Shown: positions 57,314-64,000 of the stretch, piece by piece
Numbering within the stretch: position 1 is the stretch's first letter
Layout of the letters: each line of letters starts with the position of its first letter
Made by a program: the position numbers and the translations under genes
Notes under the pieces: generated by a model
Databases searched by the model: none
What the model was told of the DNA's origin: nothing
Seen by the model: only the letters and a program-made list of their open reading frames with translations
Source: Roseiarcus sp963776665
GTDB lineage: Bacteria; Pseudomonadota; Alphaproteobacteria; Rhizobiales; Beijerinckiaceae
Length of the DNA: 64,000 nucleotides
Assembly (NCBI GenBank): GCA_963776665.1
Contig: CAVZNQ010000011.1
Coordinates: 62,001-126,000 of the forward strand
Reading direction: 5' to 3'

Positions 57314-57528
57314 TTTCCTTCCGCGAATCCAGCAATTTCAATGGGTTGCTGCCCATTCCAACCGACCTTTGCCGCCCCCTCCCGCGAGCAGCCGGCGCCG
57401 CGGCCGGAATAGGGGCTTCTGAAAAACTGAAGCACGGTTTCGGGCGCGGGGCAAGAAAATGTCGAGCCCTCGAGAGAGTTCCCCTCCCGGAGGCGAGGTG
57501 CCGGCCGGCCAGCGTCAGGTTCGAGCCG

Positions 57529-58701
57529 CTAAGGCTTCACCCATTTGCCATTGGCCTTCGACGACTTGACCGCCGCTTCGACGAAGGCCAGGCCCTTGAC
57601 GCCGTCGTCGATGGTCGGGAAATGCACCGCCCGCGGCGGCTTCTTGCCGACCCGCGCCGCCCGGATGGCCAGCGCCACCTCCGAATAGATATTGGCGAAG
57701 CCCTCAAGATAGCCTTCGGGATGCCCCGGCGGGACGCGGGTCATGCGCGCCGCCGCTTCCCCGGCGTCCGGCCCGCCGCGGGTCACGATGCGGGTCGATT
57801 TCTCGAACGGCGACCAGAAGAGATAGTTCGGATTGTCCTGCCGCCAGTGGAATCCGCCTTTGGTTCCGTAAACGCGCAGCATGAGCCCGTTCTCGTTGCC
57901 GGGAGCAACCTGGCTCGCCCAGATCGCGCCGCGAGCGCCGTTGGCGTAACGCAGCATGATCTGGACATTGTCGTCGAGCTTGCGGCCGGCGCCGAACGAC
58001 GTGAGGTCGGCGGCGAGCTCGGAGAGCTCGAGCCCGGTCACGTAGTCGGCGAGGTTATAGGCGTGGGTGCCGATGTCGCCGAGCGCGCCGCCCGCGCCCG
58101 ACCGCTTCGGGTCGACCCGCCATTCGGCCTGCTTGTTGCCGGTGGTCTCGGCGGCGCCGGTCAGCCAGTCCTGCGGATATTCGGCGTGGACGAGGCGGAT
58201 CTCGCCGAGTTCGCCGGCGAGGACCATCTCGCGCATCCGGCGCACCAGCGGATAGCCGGTGTAATTGTGGGTCAGCGCGAAGACGAGGCCCGACTTTGCG
58301 ACCGCGTCGCGCATCTTCTTCGCTTCCGCGAGACTCACCGTCAGCGGCTTGTCGCAGATTACGTGGATGCCGGCCTTGAGGAACGCATAGGTCGGCCCGG
58401 CGTGGACATGGTTCGGGGTGACGATGGCGACCGCTTCGATCCCGTCCTCGCGCTTGCCTTCGGCCTTCGCCATGGTCTCGTAGTCGTCGTAGATCCGGTC
58501 CGGCGCAAGATCGAGCGCCGCGCCCGAACGGCGCGCCTTTTCCGGCGTCGATGCGAGCGCGCCGGCGACGAGCTCATACTGGTCGTCGATGCGGGAGGCG
58601 ATGCGGTGAACCGCGCCGATGAACGCCCCCTCGCCGCCGCCGACCATTCCCAACCTGATCCTGCCGCCCTTCCTGCCGTCGGCGCGTCCCTCGATGGCCA
58701 T
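57529..58701 (-). CDS. Gfo/Idh/MocA family oxidoreductase
   Basis: 390 residues: NAD(P) Rossmann fold near the N-terminus (IRLGMVGGGEGAFIGAVHR), TPNHVHAGP, the catalytic CDKPLTVSL (Lys) and the Asp-His region DIGTHAYNLADYV. Such enzymes oxidise sugars or inositols. Begins 12 bases after the isomerase gene, with a strong GGGAGGGAAGGG ribosome site. The two likely make one sugar or cyclitol catabolic unit. Confidence 0.9.
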   Translation of the reverse strand: MAIEGRADGRKGGRIRLGMVGGGEGAFIGAVHRIASRIDDQYELVAGALASTPEKARRSGAALDLAPDRIYDDYETMAKAEGKREDGIEAVAIVTPNHVHAGPTYAFLKAGIHVICDKPLTVSLAEAKKMRDAVAKSGLVFALTHNYTGYPLVRRMREMVLAGELGEIRLVHAEYPQDWLTGAAETTGNKQAEWRVDPKRSGAGGALGDIGTHAYNLADYVTGLELSELAADLTSFGAGRKLDDNVQIMLRYANGARGAIWASQVAPGNENGLMLRVYGTKGGFHWRQDNPNYLFWSPFEKSTRIVTRGGPDAGEAAARMTRVPPGHPEGYLEGFANIYSEVALAIRAARVGKKPPRAVHFPTIDDGVKGLAFVEAAVKSSKANGKWVKP

Positions 58702-58713
58702 CCCTTCCCTCCC

Positions 58714-59772
58714 TCACTTGATGCCGAGCGCGCGCGCGATCTGACTTTTGTCGATTGCGGAGCTGGCGAAGTCGTCGAACGCCTTGTCGGTCACCCGGAT
58801 CATGTGCCGCTTAATGACCTCGGCGCCCTCGCGCGCGCCGTCCTCGGGATGCTTCAGGCAGCACTCCCATTCGAGCACCGCCCAGGACGAATAGCCGTAC
58901 TGCGCCAACTTGGAAAAGATCGCGCCGAAATTGACTTGTCCGTCGCCCAGCGAACGGAAGCGGCCCGCGCGTTCGATCCACGGCGCGTAGCCGGAATAGA
59001 CGCCCTGCCGTCCGCTCGGGTTGAACTCGCCGTCCTTGACGTGGAACGCCTTGATCCGCTCGTGGTAGATGTCGATGAATTCGAGATAGTCGAGCTGCTG
59101 CAGCACGAAGTGCGACGGGTCGTAGTTGATCGCGCAGCGCTTGTGGCCGCCGACCGCGTCGAGAAAGCGTTCGAACGTCGCGCCGTCGAACAGGTCCTCG
59201 CCCGGATGGAGCTCGTAGCAGACGTCGACGCCCGCGTCGTCGAAGGCGTCGAGGATCGGTTTCCAGCGCTTCGCGAGCTCTTCGAACGCGGTCTCGATCA
59301 ATCCAGTCGGGCGCTGCGGCCAGGGGTAGACGAAAGGCCAGGCCAGCGCGCCCGAGAAGGTCGGATGCGCCGTAAGCCCGAGGCGCTTCGACGCTTTGGC
59401 GCACTTCTTCACATGCTCGACCGCCCACTTCTGGCGCTCCGCCGGCTTGCCGCGCACCTCCTTGGGGGCGAAACCATCGAAGGCTTCGTCAAAGACCGGG
59501 TTTACCGCGATGAGCTGAGCCGGGACGTGGCTCGCGAGCTCGGTGATCGCGAGACCATGGGCCTTCGCCGTTCCGCTCAGTTCGTCGCAGTAGGTTTGCG
59601 ACTCGGCGGCCTTGCCAATGTCGATGAGGCTATCGACCCAGGTTGGGATCTGCACGCCCTTGTAGCCGAGCGACGACGCCCATTTGCACATGCCCCCGAA
59701 CGAATTGAACGGCGCCGCGTCGCCAGCGAACTGCGCCAGAAATATCGCCGGACCCTTGATCAGGCTCGCCAT
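58714..59772 (-). CDS. Sugar phosphate isomerase/epimerase (AP endonuclease 2-like TIM barrel)
   Basis: 352 residues. Metal-ligand segments VCYELHPGEDLFDG, NYDPSHFVLQQLDY, HVKDGEFNP and LEWECCLKHP match the xylose-isomerase-like TIM barrel of IolE/IolI-type proteins. The start is the ATG after GGAGGAGAG; the frame is open another 65 codons upstream but without homology. The sugar is unknown. Confidence 0.9.
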   Translation of the reverse strand: MASLIKGPAIFLAQFAGDAAPFNSFGGMCKWASSLGYKGVQIPTWVDSLIDIGKAAESQTYCDELSGTAKAHGLAITELASHVPAQLIAVNPVFDEAFDGFAPKEVRGKPAERQKWAVEHVKKCAKASKRLGLTAHPTFSGALAWPFVYPWPQRPTGLIETAFEELAKRWKPILDAFDDAGVDVCYELHPGEDLFDGATFERFLDAVGGHKRCAINYDPSHFVLQQLDYLEFIDIYHERIKAFHVKDGEFNPSGRQGVYSGYAPWIERAGRFRSLGDGQVNFGAIFSKLAQYGYSSWAVLEWECCLKHPEDGAREGAEVIKRHMIRVTDKAFDDFASSAIDKSQIARALGIK

Positions 59773-60570
59773 GATCCTCTCTCCTCCCTTGCGTGCGAAT
59801 CGTCGCGCGCGGCTCGATGCAAAAACAGGGGACGCGATGTTCGCGCTCCCTTCGGCTCGCGTCCTCGTGGAACGGCGAGTCCAAAAGTCAAAGTCCTTCG
59901 CGTTGTCGTTGGTGATGAGCGGCGCTTTCGGGACGGACTCGCCCCGGAACGGGCGCCTTGTCCTCAAAGCCGAGCGCGATCAGGTCCATCGCCTCCGCCG
60001 CCGCGCCGGGCGGCCGCGGGCGCGCAATCTCGCGCCGGCCTCAGGCGTCGGCCGCCCCGCAGCTCCTGTCGCCCCTCCCTGTAAGCCGGCTTTTTCGCCT
60101 GTCGGAAACATGTCGGCGAACGCTTACACTCGGAAGACGGACCCGTAAAGCCGCTCTCCCGGCCCGCGGTCTTGCGGCTTGCGCCGCAAGACCTTTCCCA
60201 ACCGGCATGCGGACGTGTCATCCCTGACATCGGACAATAGCCCGTTTCGCCGATCGCCTTATTGCCGCATCGGCCGCCCCCGAATACGGCCTGCCGGCGA
60301 AAGCCGCCCCGGTCGCCGGACCGAGCCCAGAGCGCTTACACAACAGTAACCCGTGGGCCCTAAACTGGGCGCGAGGTCCGAATGATTTGGACCCGTCCGT
60401 CGCGTTATCGCCGGCCAAAGCGCGGGCCGGCGGCCGCCATGATGGCCGCCCGCGCGCACTGATCGGAGGCCGGCCCCAATGCGCCACATGGACTGCAAAA
60501 CTGCGCCAAAAGCGCGGGCCCGGCCGCTCGCGAGGAACGCCGAGCCCTTGCCGGCCGGATCGGCCTTGCC
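59773..60570. other. Gene-free stretch of about 800 bases
   Basis: No protein gene can be supported on either strand: frames are open only because the DNA is GC-rich and translate to Arg/Pro/Gly-rich text. It must carry the promoters of the leftward sugar operon and the rightward GGDEF gene. The only clear structure is the hairpin at 60168-60196. Unannotated small RNAs are possible. Confidence 0.5.
60168..60196 (+). terminator. Terminator-like hairpin in gene-free stretch
   Basis: GGTCTTGCGGC / GCCGCAAGACC, a perfect 11-base stem with a TTGC loop, followed by TTT. Orientation fits termination of rightward transcription, but no rightward gene lies before it. It may end a small RNA or act in the leader of the GGDEF gene. 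Confidence 0.5.
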
Positions 60571-61675
60571 ATGAAATTCCCGGAAATTGCTCGATGGAAC
60601 GCCCGGGCGGGCTACGCCCTCTGCGCGGTCGCTCTTGGAGCGGCGGCGTATACCGCGCTGCAGTCATTTCTTCCGGGCGGAGCGCTGGCCGCGTTACGGT
60701 CGTTCATTCCGGGCGAAACGCGAGTCTTTGAGCTGCTGCTGTTCGGCTGGATCGGGGTCGCGCTTGGCCGCTTCACGGTCGGGGCCGAGCCGCAGACCGG
60801 TTCCGCGCGGCGGGCAGACCACCGCGCGGCGGGAGACGGGCGCCAAGGAGGAGAAGGTCGACCGGATCCTGCGCCAGATCGGCAAAGTCCTGCAGACGCA
60901 TCTGACCGACAGCGAGAGTTTTTCCGAGCGGCTCGACGGCGCCAACGAGCGGCTGTCGCAGCAGCAAACCGTCGGCCCGGTCAAAGACATCGTCATGGCT
61001 CTCATCGACGACAATCGCGACATGCGCGACAAGCTTTGCAACGTCAGAAACCAGCTCGAAGAATCGCGCCTTCAGGTCATGCAGCTGCAAACGAATCTCG
61101 AGCGGGCCGAGGAAGCCGGGCTGCGCGACGTTGTGACCGCAATCGGCAATCGGCGCTTCTTTGACGCCTGCTTCGCCGAGGAAGTGGAGAAGGCGCGACG
61201 GGGGGGCGAGAGCTTCTGCCTCGCCCTCGGCGACATCGATCGGTTCAAGCATGTCAACGACCGCTTCGGCCATCTTGTCGGCGATCGCCTGTTGCGCCTG
61301 TTCGCCAATATCCTGGTGCAGAACGTGCGCGGACAGGACAAGGTGGCGCGATTTGGCGGCGAGGAGTTCGCGCTGATCTTCCCGGGCGCCCGCCTTGCCG
61401 AGGCAGTCAGCGCTATCGAGCGAATTCGCGGGATTCTGGAGACCAAGCAGTGGACGGTCGAGCCGAGCGGCGAACGCGTGGGCAAGGTGACAGCGTCGTT
61501 CGGAGTTGCACGGCTGGGCCCGGACGAGTCGGGCGTCGATCTGCTGCGGCGGGTCGACCAACTCCTCTATGAGGCGAAGGTTCAGGGAAGAAATCGCGTT
61601 GTCGCCGACGGCGAAAACGACGGCGCGCCTGCGTCGGCGCGGCCTTCCCGCGACCGGAGGGCCGCGGCGGGCTGA
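60571..61675 (+). pseudogene. GGDEF diguanylate cyclase, frameshifted after the membrane part
   Basis: The first frame, from MKFPEIARWNARAGYAL, encodes two membrane helices (GYALCAVALGAAAYTAL and VFELLLFGWIGVALGRF). Between about 60785 and 60840 sense moves by +1 into GAKEEKVDRILRQIGKVL, a long helical linker, and an intact GGDEF domain: GGEEF with FGHLVGDRLLR and a preceding RGQD inhibitory-site motif. Unlike the earlier GGDEF-EAL protein, this domain looks catalytically able to make cyclic di-GMP. Joined length about 368. Confidence 0.8.
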
Positions 61676-61699
61676 GACGCCGGTCCGGACCGCACGACG

Positions 61700-62155
61700 A
61701 TGTCAGACCGCCGAAACCTCGACTTTCAGCGCGCCCTCGACGAAGCGCGGCGGCAAGGTCAAGCGCCGGAGGATGACCGGTTCGGGTCAGCCGGGCGGCC
61801 GCGAGTCCGCGGGAGCCTCGAGTTTGGGCTCCCGCAGGGTTCCGGCGGAGCAGCGCGTTTCGGCCTCGCCCTGGAGTGGACCGCCGAGTCGGCGGACCGG
61901 CCGGGACGGCAGGCGTCTGCTTCGAGGTACGAAGCGGCGCCCGGTTCCGCGGATACGCCGGCCGAAATCGCCGCCGAGCTTGGCCTTGCCGGGCCGCTGA
62001 CGCTGGATCAGCTTGCGTCGCGCTGGCGCGATTTTGTCTGGCGCAATCATCCCGACCGCCAGCCCGATCACGCGCGAAAGCGCGCCGACGCCCGGGTCGC
62101 AATCGCCAACACCCTTTATGATCGAGCGCGGCGCGAACTCGCCAAGCGACGATGA
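61700..62155 (+). CDS. J-domain-like protein
   Basis: 151 residues. The C-terminal part (about 97-150) resembles a short J-domain: LTLDQLASRWRDFVWRNHPDRQPDHARKRADARVAIANTLYDRA with HPD at 117-119, the motif that stimulates DnaK. The N-terminal 95 residues are low-complexity and charged. The lack of zinc-finger and G/F domains makes it a type III J protein at most. It follows the GGDEF gene and faces the flagellar gene set. Confidence 0.75.
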   Translation: MSDRRNLDFQRALDEARRQGQAPEDDRFGSAGRPRVRGSLEFGLPQGSGGAARFGLALEWTAESADRPGRQASASRYEAAPGSADTPAEIAAELGLAGPLTLDQLASRWRDFVWRNHPDRQPDHARKRADARVAIANTLYDRARRELAKRR

Positions 62156-62165
62156 CGCGGCCGGG

Positions 62166-62672
62166 TCACTCGAAGATTCTGTCGCGGGCGAATAGCGCGG
62201 CCCCATTCGCGCCCTTTGTGACCGCGAGCAGGGCGGCCCCCTTGTCGTCGAGCAAGGCCCAGCCGCCGTCTCGGGCGACGATCGCCCCAATACGGCCGAC
62301 GCCCGGCACGCTGTCGCCGGGAACGGCCGAACGAAGCGCGCCGTCGATCCTCAGCCAGACGCGATCCGCCCGGGCCGCGACGATCTCGATCGGCCGCGGT
62401 TCTGGCGCGGCCTTGCCGGCGGCGGCGGCGAACGAACCCGTCGTCGCCATGTCGACAGCGCCGGCGGCGTCTGCGCCCGGCGGAGCGAGGCCCTCGGCCG
62501 GAGGCGCTCCGCCCGCGTTTCCGCGCGGCTGGGCGAAGATCGCCAGGTGCTCCAGTCCGTTGATGCGCGTCCTCCCCCCGCCATAGGCGAGCATGTAAAT
62601 CGCGAATGCCGCCGACATGCCGGCGAGGGCCGTCCCAACCGCACGAATTGCAATCTCCTGACCGGGGGCCAT
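62166..62672 (-). CDS. Hypothetical membrane-anchored protein, GspC/PilP-like C-terminus
   Basis: 168 residues: N-terminal membrane helix (AGMSAAFAIYMLAYG), a Gly/Ala/Pro-rich linker, and a C-terminal beta-rich domain (RVWLRIDGALRSAVPGDSVPGVGRIGAIVARDGGWALLDDKG) similar in pattern to the periplasmic homology region of GspC/PilP-type proteins. It is 10 bases from the fliI stop, so it probably belongs to the flagellar set. Exact function unknown. Confidence 0.7.
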   Translation of the reverse strand: MAPGQEIAIRAVGTALAGMSAAFAIYMLAYGGGRTRINGLEHLAIFAQPRGNAGGAPPAEGLAPPGADAAGAVDMATTGSFAAAAGKAAPEPRPIEIVAARADRVWLRIDGALRSAVPGDSVPGVGRIGAIVARDGGWALLDDKGAALLAVTKGANGAALFARDRIFE

Positions 62673-62682
62673 CGCCAGGGCC

Positions 62683-64000
62683 TCACGCTTCGAGGGTTTT
62701 TGCGTCGCCGCGCAGCGCGGCGGCGAGATCGATGAACGGATCGTCGCATCGCGGCGCGTCGACCGCCTGGTTCATCGCCTCATAGATGCGCGGGACCGAT
62801 TTGATCGCCTTGTCGAGGGTCGCATCGGCGCCGGCCGTGTAGCCGCCCATGAGACGCAGCTCGCGCGTCTCCTCGTAGCGCGCGATGAGCGATCGCAGAT
62901 TCGCGACCACCTTGCGCTGCTCAGGCCGCCAGCCGGGATGGGCCATCCTCGACACCGACGAGAGAACATTGACCGCCGGGTATCGGCCCTCGTCGGCGAT
63001 CGCGCGGTCCAGCACGATGTGGCCGTCGAGGGCTCCGCGAATGGCGTCGGCGACCGGATCATTGTGGTCGTCGCCATCGACCAGAACGGAGAAGACGCCG
63101 GTAATCGAACCCGATCCCTCCATGCCCGGTCCAGCGCGCTCGAGGAGGCGCGGCAGATCGCTGAAGACGCTCGGCGCATAGCCGCGGGCGACGGCGGGCT
63201 CTCCGGCCGCCAGCGCGACGTCGCGCGCGGCGTGAGCGAAGCGGGTGACCGAATCGACGACAAGTAAGACCGATTCGCCCTGATCGCGAAAATATTCGGC
63301 GATCGCCATCGCGGTTTTGGGCGCGAGGCGGCGCATCATGGCGCTCTCGTCCCCTGTCGAGACGACCGTGACCACGGACGCGCGGTCATCGCCGAGCGTG
63401 TCGTGAAGAAATTCGCGCACTTCGCGTCCGCGCTCGCCGACGAGCGCGATGACGACCGTGTCGATCGGCGCGGCCCGAGCCAGCATTCCCAGAAGCGACG
63501 ACTTGCCGATCCCGGAGCCCGCGAACACTCCCACTCGCTGTCCCAGGCATAGGGGAGTGAAGAGATCGACGACCCGGACGCCCGTTCGGAGAGGCGCGTG
63601 GACGCGCCCGCGTTTGAGCGGGGGAGGAGGAGCCGCGTCGAGCGGCGCCGCTTTGTCTCCGCTGGCGAGCTCGCCCGCGCCGTCGATCGGCCGGCCGAGC
63701 GCGTCTATGACCCGGCCTTTCCAGGATCGGTGCGGCGACAGCGACAGATTGTCCGCGCGATAGGCGCGCGCTCCGATTGTCGCGTCGCTGTGCGCGTCGA
63801 ACGGTTTGAGCGTGGCCGAGGCGTCGTCGATCCTGACCACTTCGCCGATCTGGACACGGTCGCCGACATCGACGCCGACGCACTCGCCGAGTTTGAGAAA
63901 GCGCGACAGGCCGGCGACGCGATAGTGCGACATCGAGATCTCGACGACGGCGCCGCTCACGCGCGCCGGCGGCAAATTCCGAACTCCCCACGCGACCCGG
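62683..64000 (-). CDS. fliI: Flagellar export ATPase FliI, 5' end outside window
   Basis: At least 438 codons, open to the window edge; a TTG at 63975 is a possible start, but the family usually has some more residues, so the true start is probably beyond. The Walker A is GSGIGKSS, Walker B region SVLLVVDSVTRFAHAARD, with the type III ATPase signature PSVFSDLPRLLERAG. It energises export of flagellar rod, hook and filament proteins through the basal body. It is the only flagellar gene fully recognisable here. Confidence 0.93.
   Translation of the reverse strand, partial: RVAWGVRNLPPARVSGAVVEISMSHYRVAGLSRFLKLGECVGVDVGDRVQIGEVVRIDDASATLKPFDAHSDATIGARAYRADNLSLSPHRSWKGRVIDALGRPIDGAGELASGDKAAPLDAAPPPPLKRGRVHAPLRTGVRVVDLFTPLCLGQRVGVFAGSGIGKSSLLGMLARAAPIDTVVIALVGERGREVREFLHDTLGDDRASVVTVVSTGDESAMMRRLAPKTAMAIAEYFRDQGESVLLVVDSVTRFAHAARDVALAAGEPAVARGYAPSVFSDLPRLLERAGPGMEGSGSITGVFSVLVDGDDHNDPVADAIRGALDGHIVLDRAIADEGRYPAVNVLSSVSRMAHPGWRPEQRKVVANLRSLIARYEETRELRLMGGYTAGADATLDKAIKSVPRIYEAMNQAVDAPRCDDPFIDLAAALRGDAKTLEA

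Noticed and set aside
59684..60148. Rightward open frame at the start of the 800-base gap
   Set aside because: Begins inside the isomerase gene on the other strand and reads Arg/Pro-rich text without homology.

Overview
The window is GC-rich chromosomal DNA of an alphaproteobacterium, most likely order Hyphomicrobiales (Rhizobiales). The evidence is the gene complement: DUF6489 and DUF6460 small proteins, a thioredoxin-TPR gene next to a LON-substrate-binding-domain gene, rpsO-pnp, radA-cvpA-purF, trpF-trpB, the GTG and TTG start codons, and a remnant of a PQQ-dependent dehydrogenase. A Beijerinckiaceae- or Methylocystaceae-like host is a guess from gene content only. Most of the window is core metabolism and housekeeping. 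No CRISPR array, biosynthetic cluster or intact mobile element is visible.

Layout. 1-1.3 kb: two unknown coupled small genes diverging from a frameshifted XRE/S24-type regulator. 1.3-8 kb: dapE, then truA, a PA0069-type radical SAM protein, a YpfJ-type zinc peptidase, a LON-domain protein, CnoX-type thioredoxin and a prolyl-tRNA deacylase. 8-11.5 kb: rpsO, pnp and a YbjQ-like gene. 11.8-19.6 kb: cfa, diverging from a thrC / M16 peptidase / GNAT / GGDEF-EAL operon whose last gene is frameshifted and has degenerate catalytic motifs. 20-24.3 kb: GT25 glycosyltransferase, DUF6489, clpB, DUF6460. 24.4-27.2 kb: a small unknown protein, HdeD, LapA, alcohol dehydrogenase and a quinoprotein dehydrogenase remnant. 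27-31 kb: radA, cvpA, purF and a small coiled-coil gene. 31-37 kb: an OFA-type MFS carrier with its 42-residue small subunit, a Pit phosphate transporter, and an exonuclease / DUF294 regulator pair. 37-40 kb: M20 peptidase and a fused folP-folK gene. 40-41 kb: decay zone with an OmpA-like pseudogene and an IS5-type remnant. 41-49 kb: ilvE, a ModE-like regulator, an SGNH hydrolase, trpF, trpB, pirin, uxuA, accA, and tRNA-Trp and tRNA-Gly. 49-54 kb: a three-gene Baeyer-Villiger-type monooxygenase / SDR / hydrolase operon, and zwf. 54-57 kb: an FMN alpha-hydroxyacid oxidase, and a MarR-MFS efflux pair with an operator-like palindrome at the marR start. 57-64 kb: sugar isomerase plus Gfo/Idh dehydrogenase, a GGDEF protein, a J-domain-like protein, a GspC-like protein and the start of a flagellar locus (fliI, running off the window).

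Three cross-cutting observations stand out. First, two gene-free spacers 38 kb apart, each between convergent genes, carry the same degenerate 21-23-bp A-rich tandem repeat; I cannot assign it to a known element. Second, seven genes carry eight frameshifts (XRE regulator, GGDEF-EAL, OmpA-like, pirin twice, alpha/beta hydrolase, zwf, second GGDEF), and all eight are of the same +1 type. That points either to systematic single-base insertion errors in the assembly or to shared decay, and it must be settled before these genes are called dead. Third, folP and folK form one continuous reading frame (DHPS then HPPK) with no folB between them.
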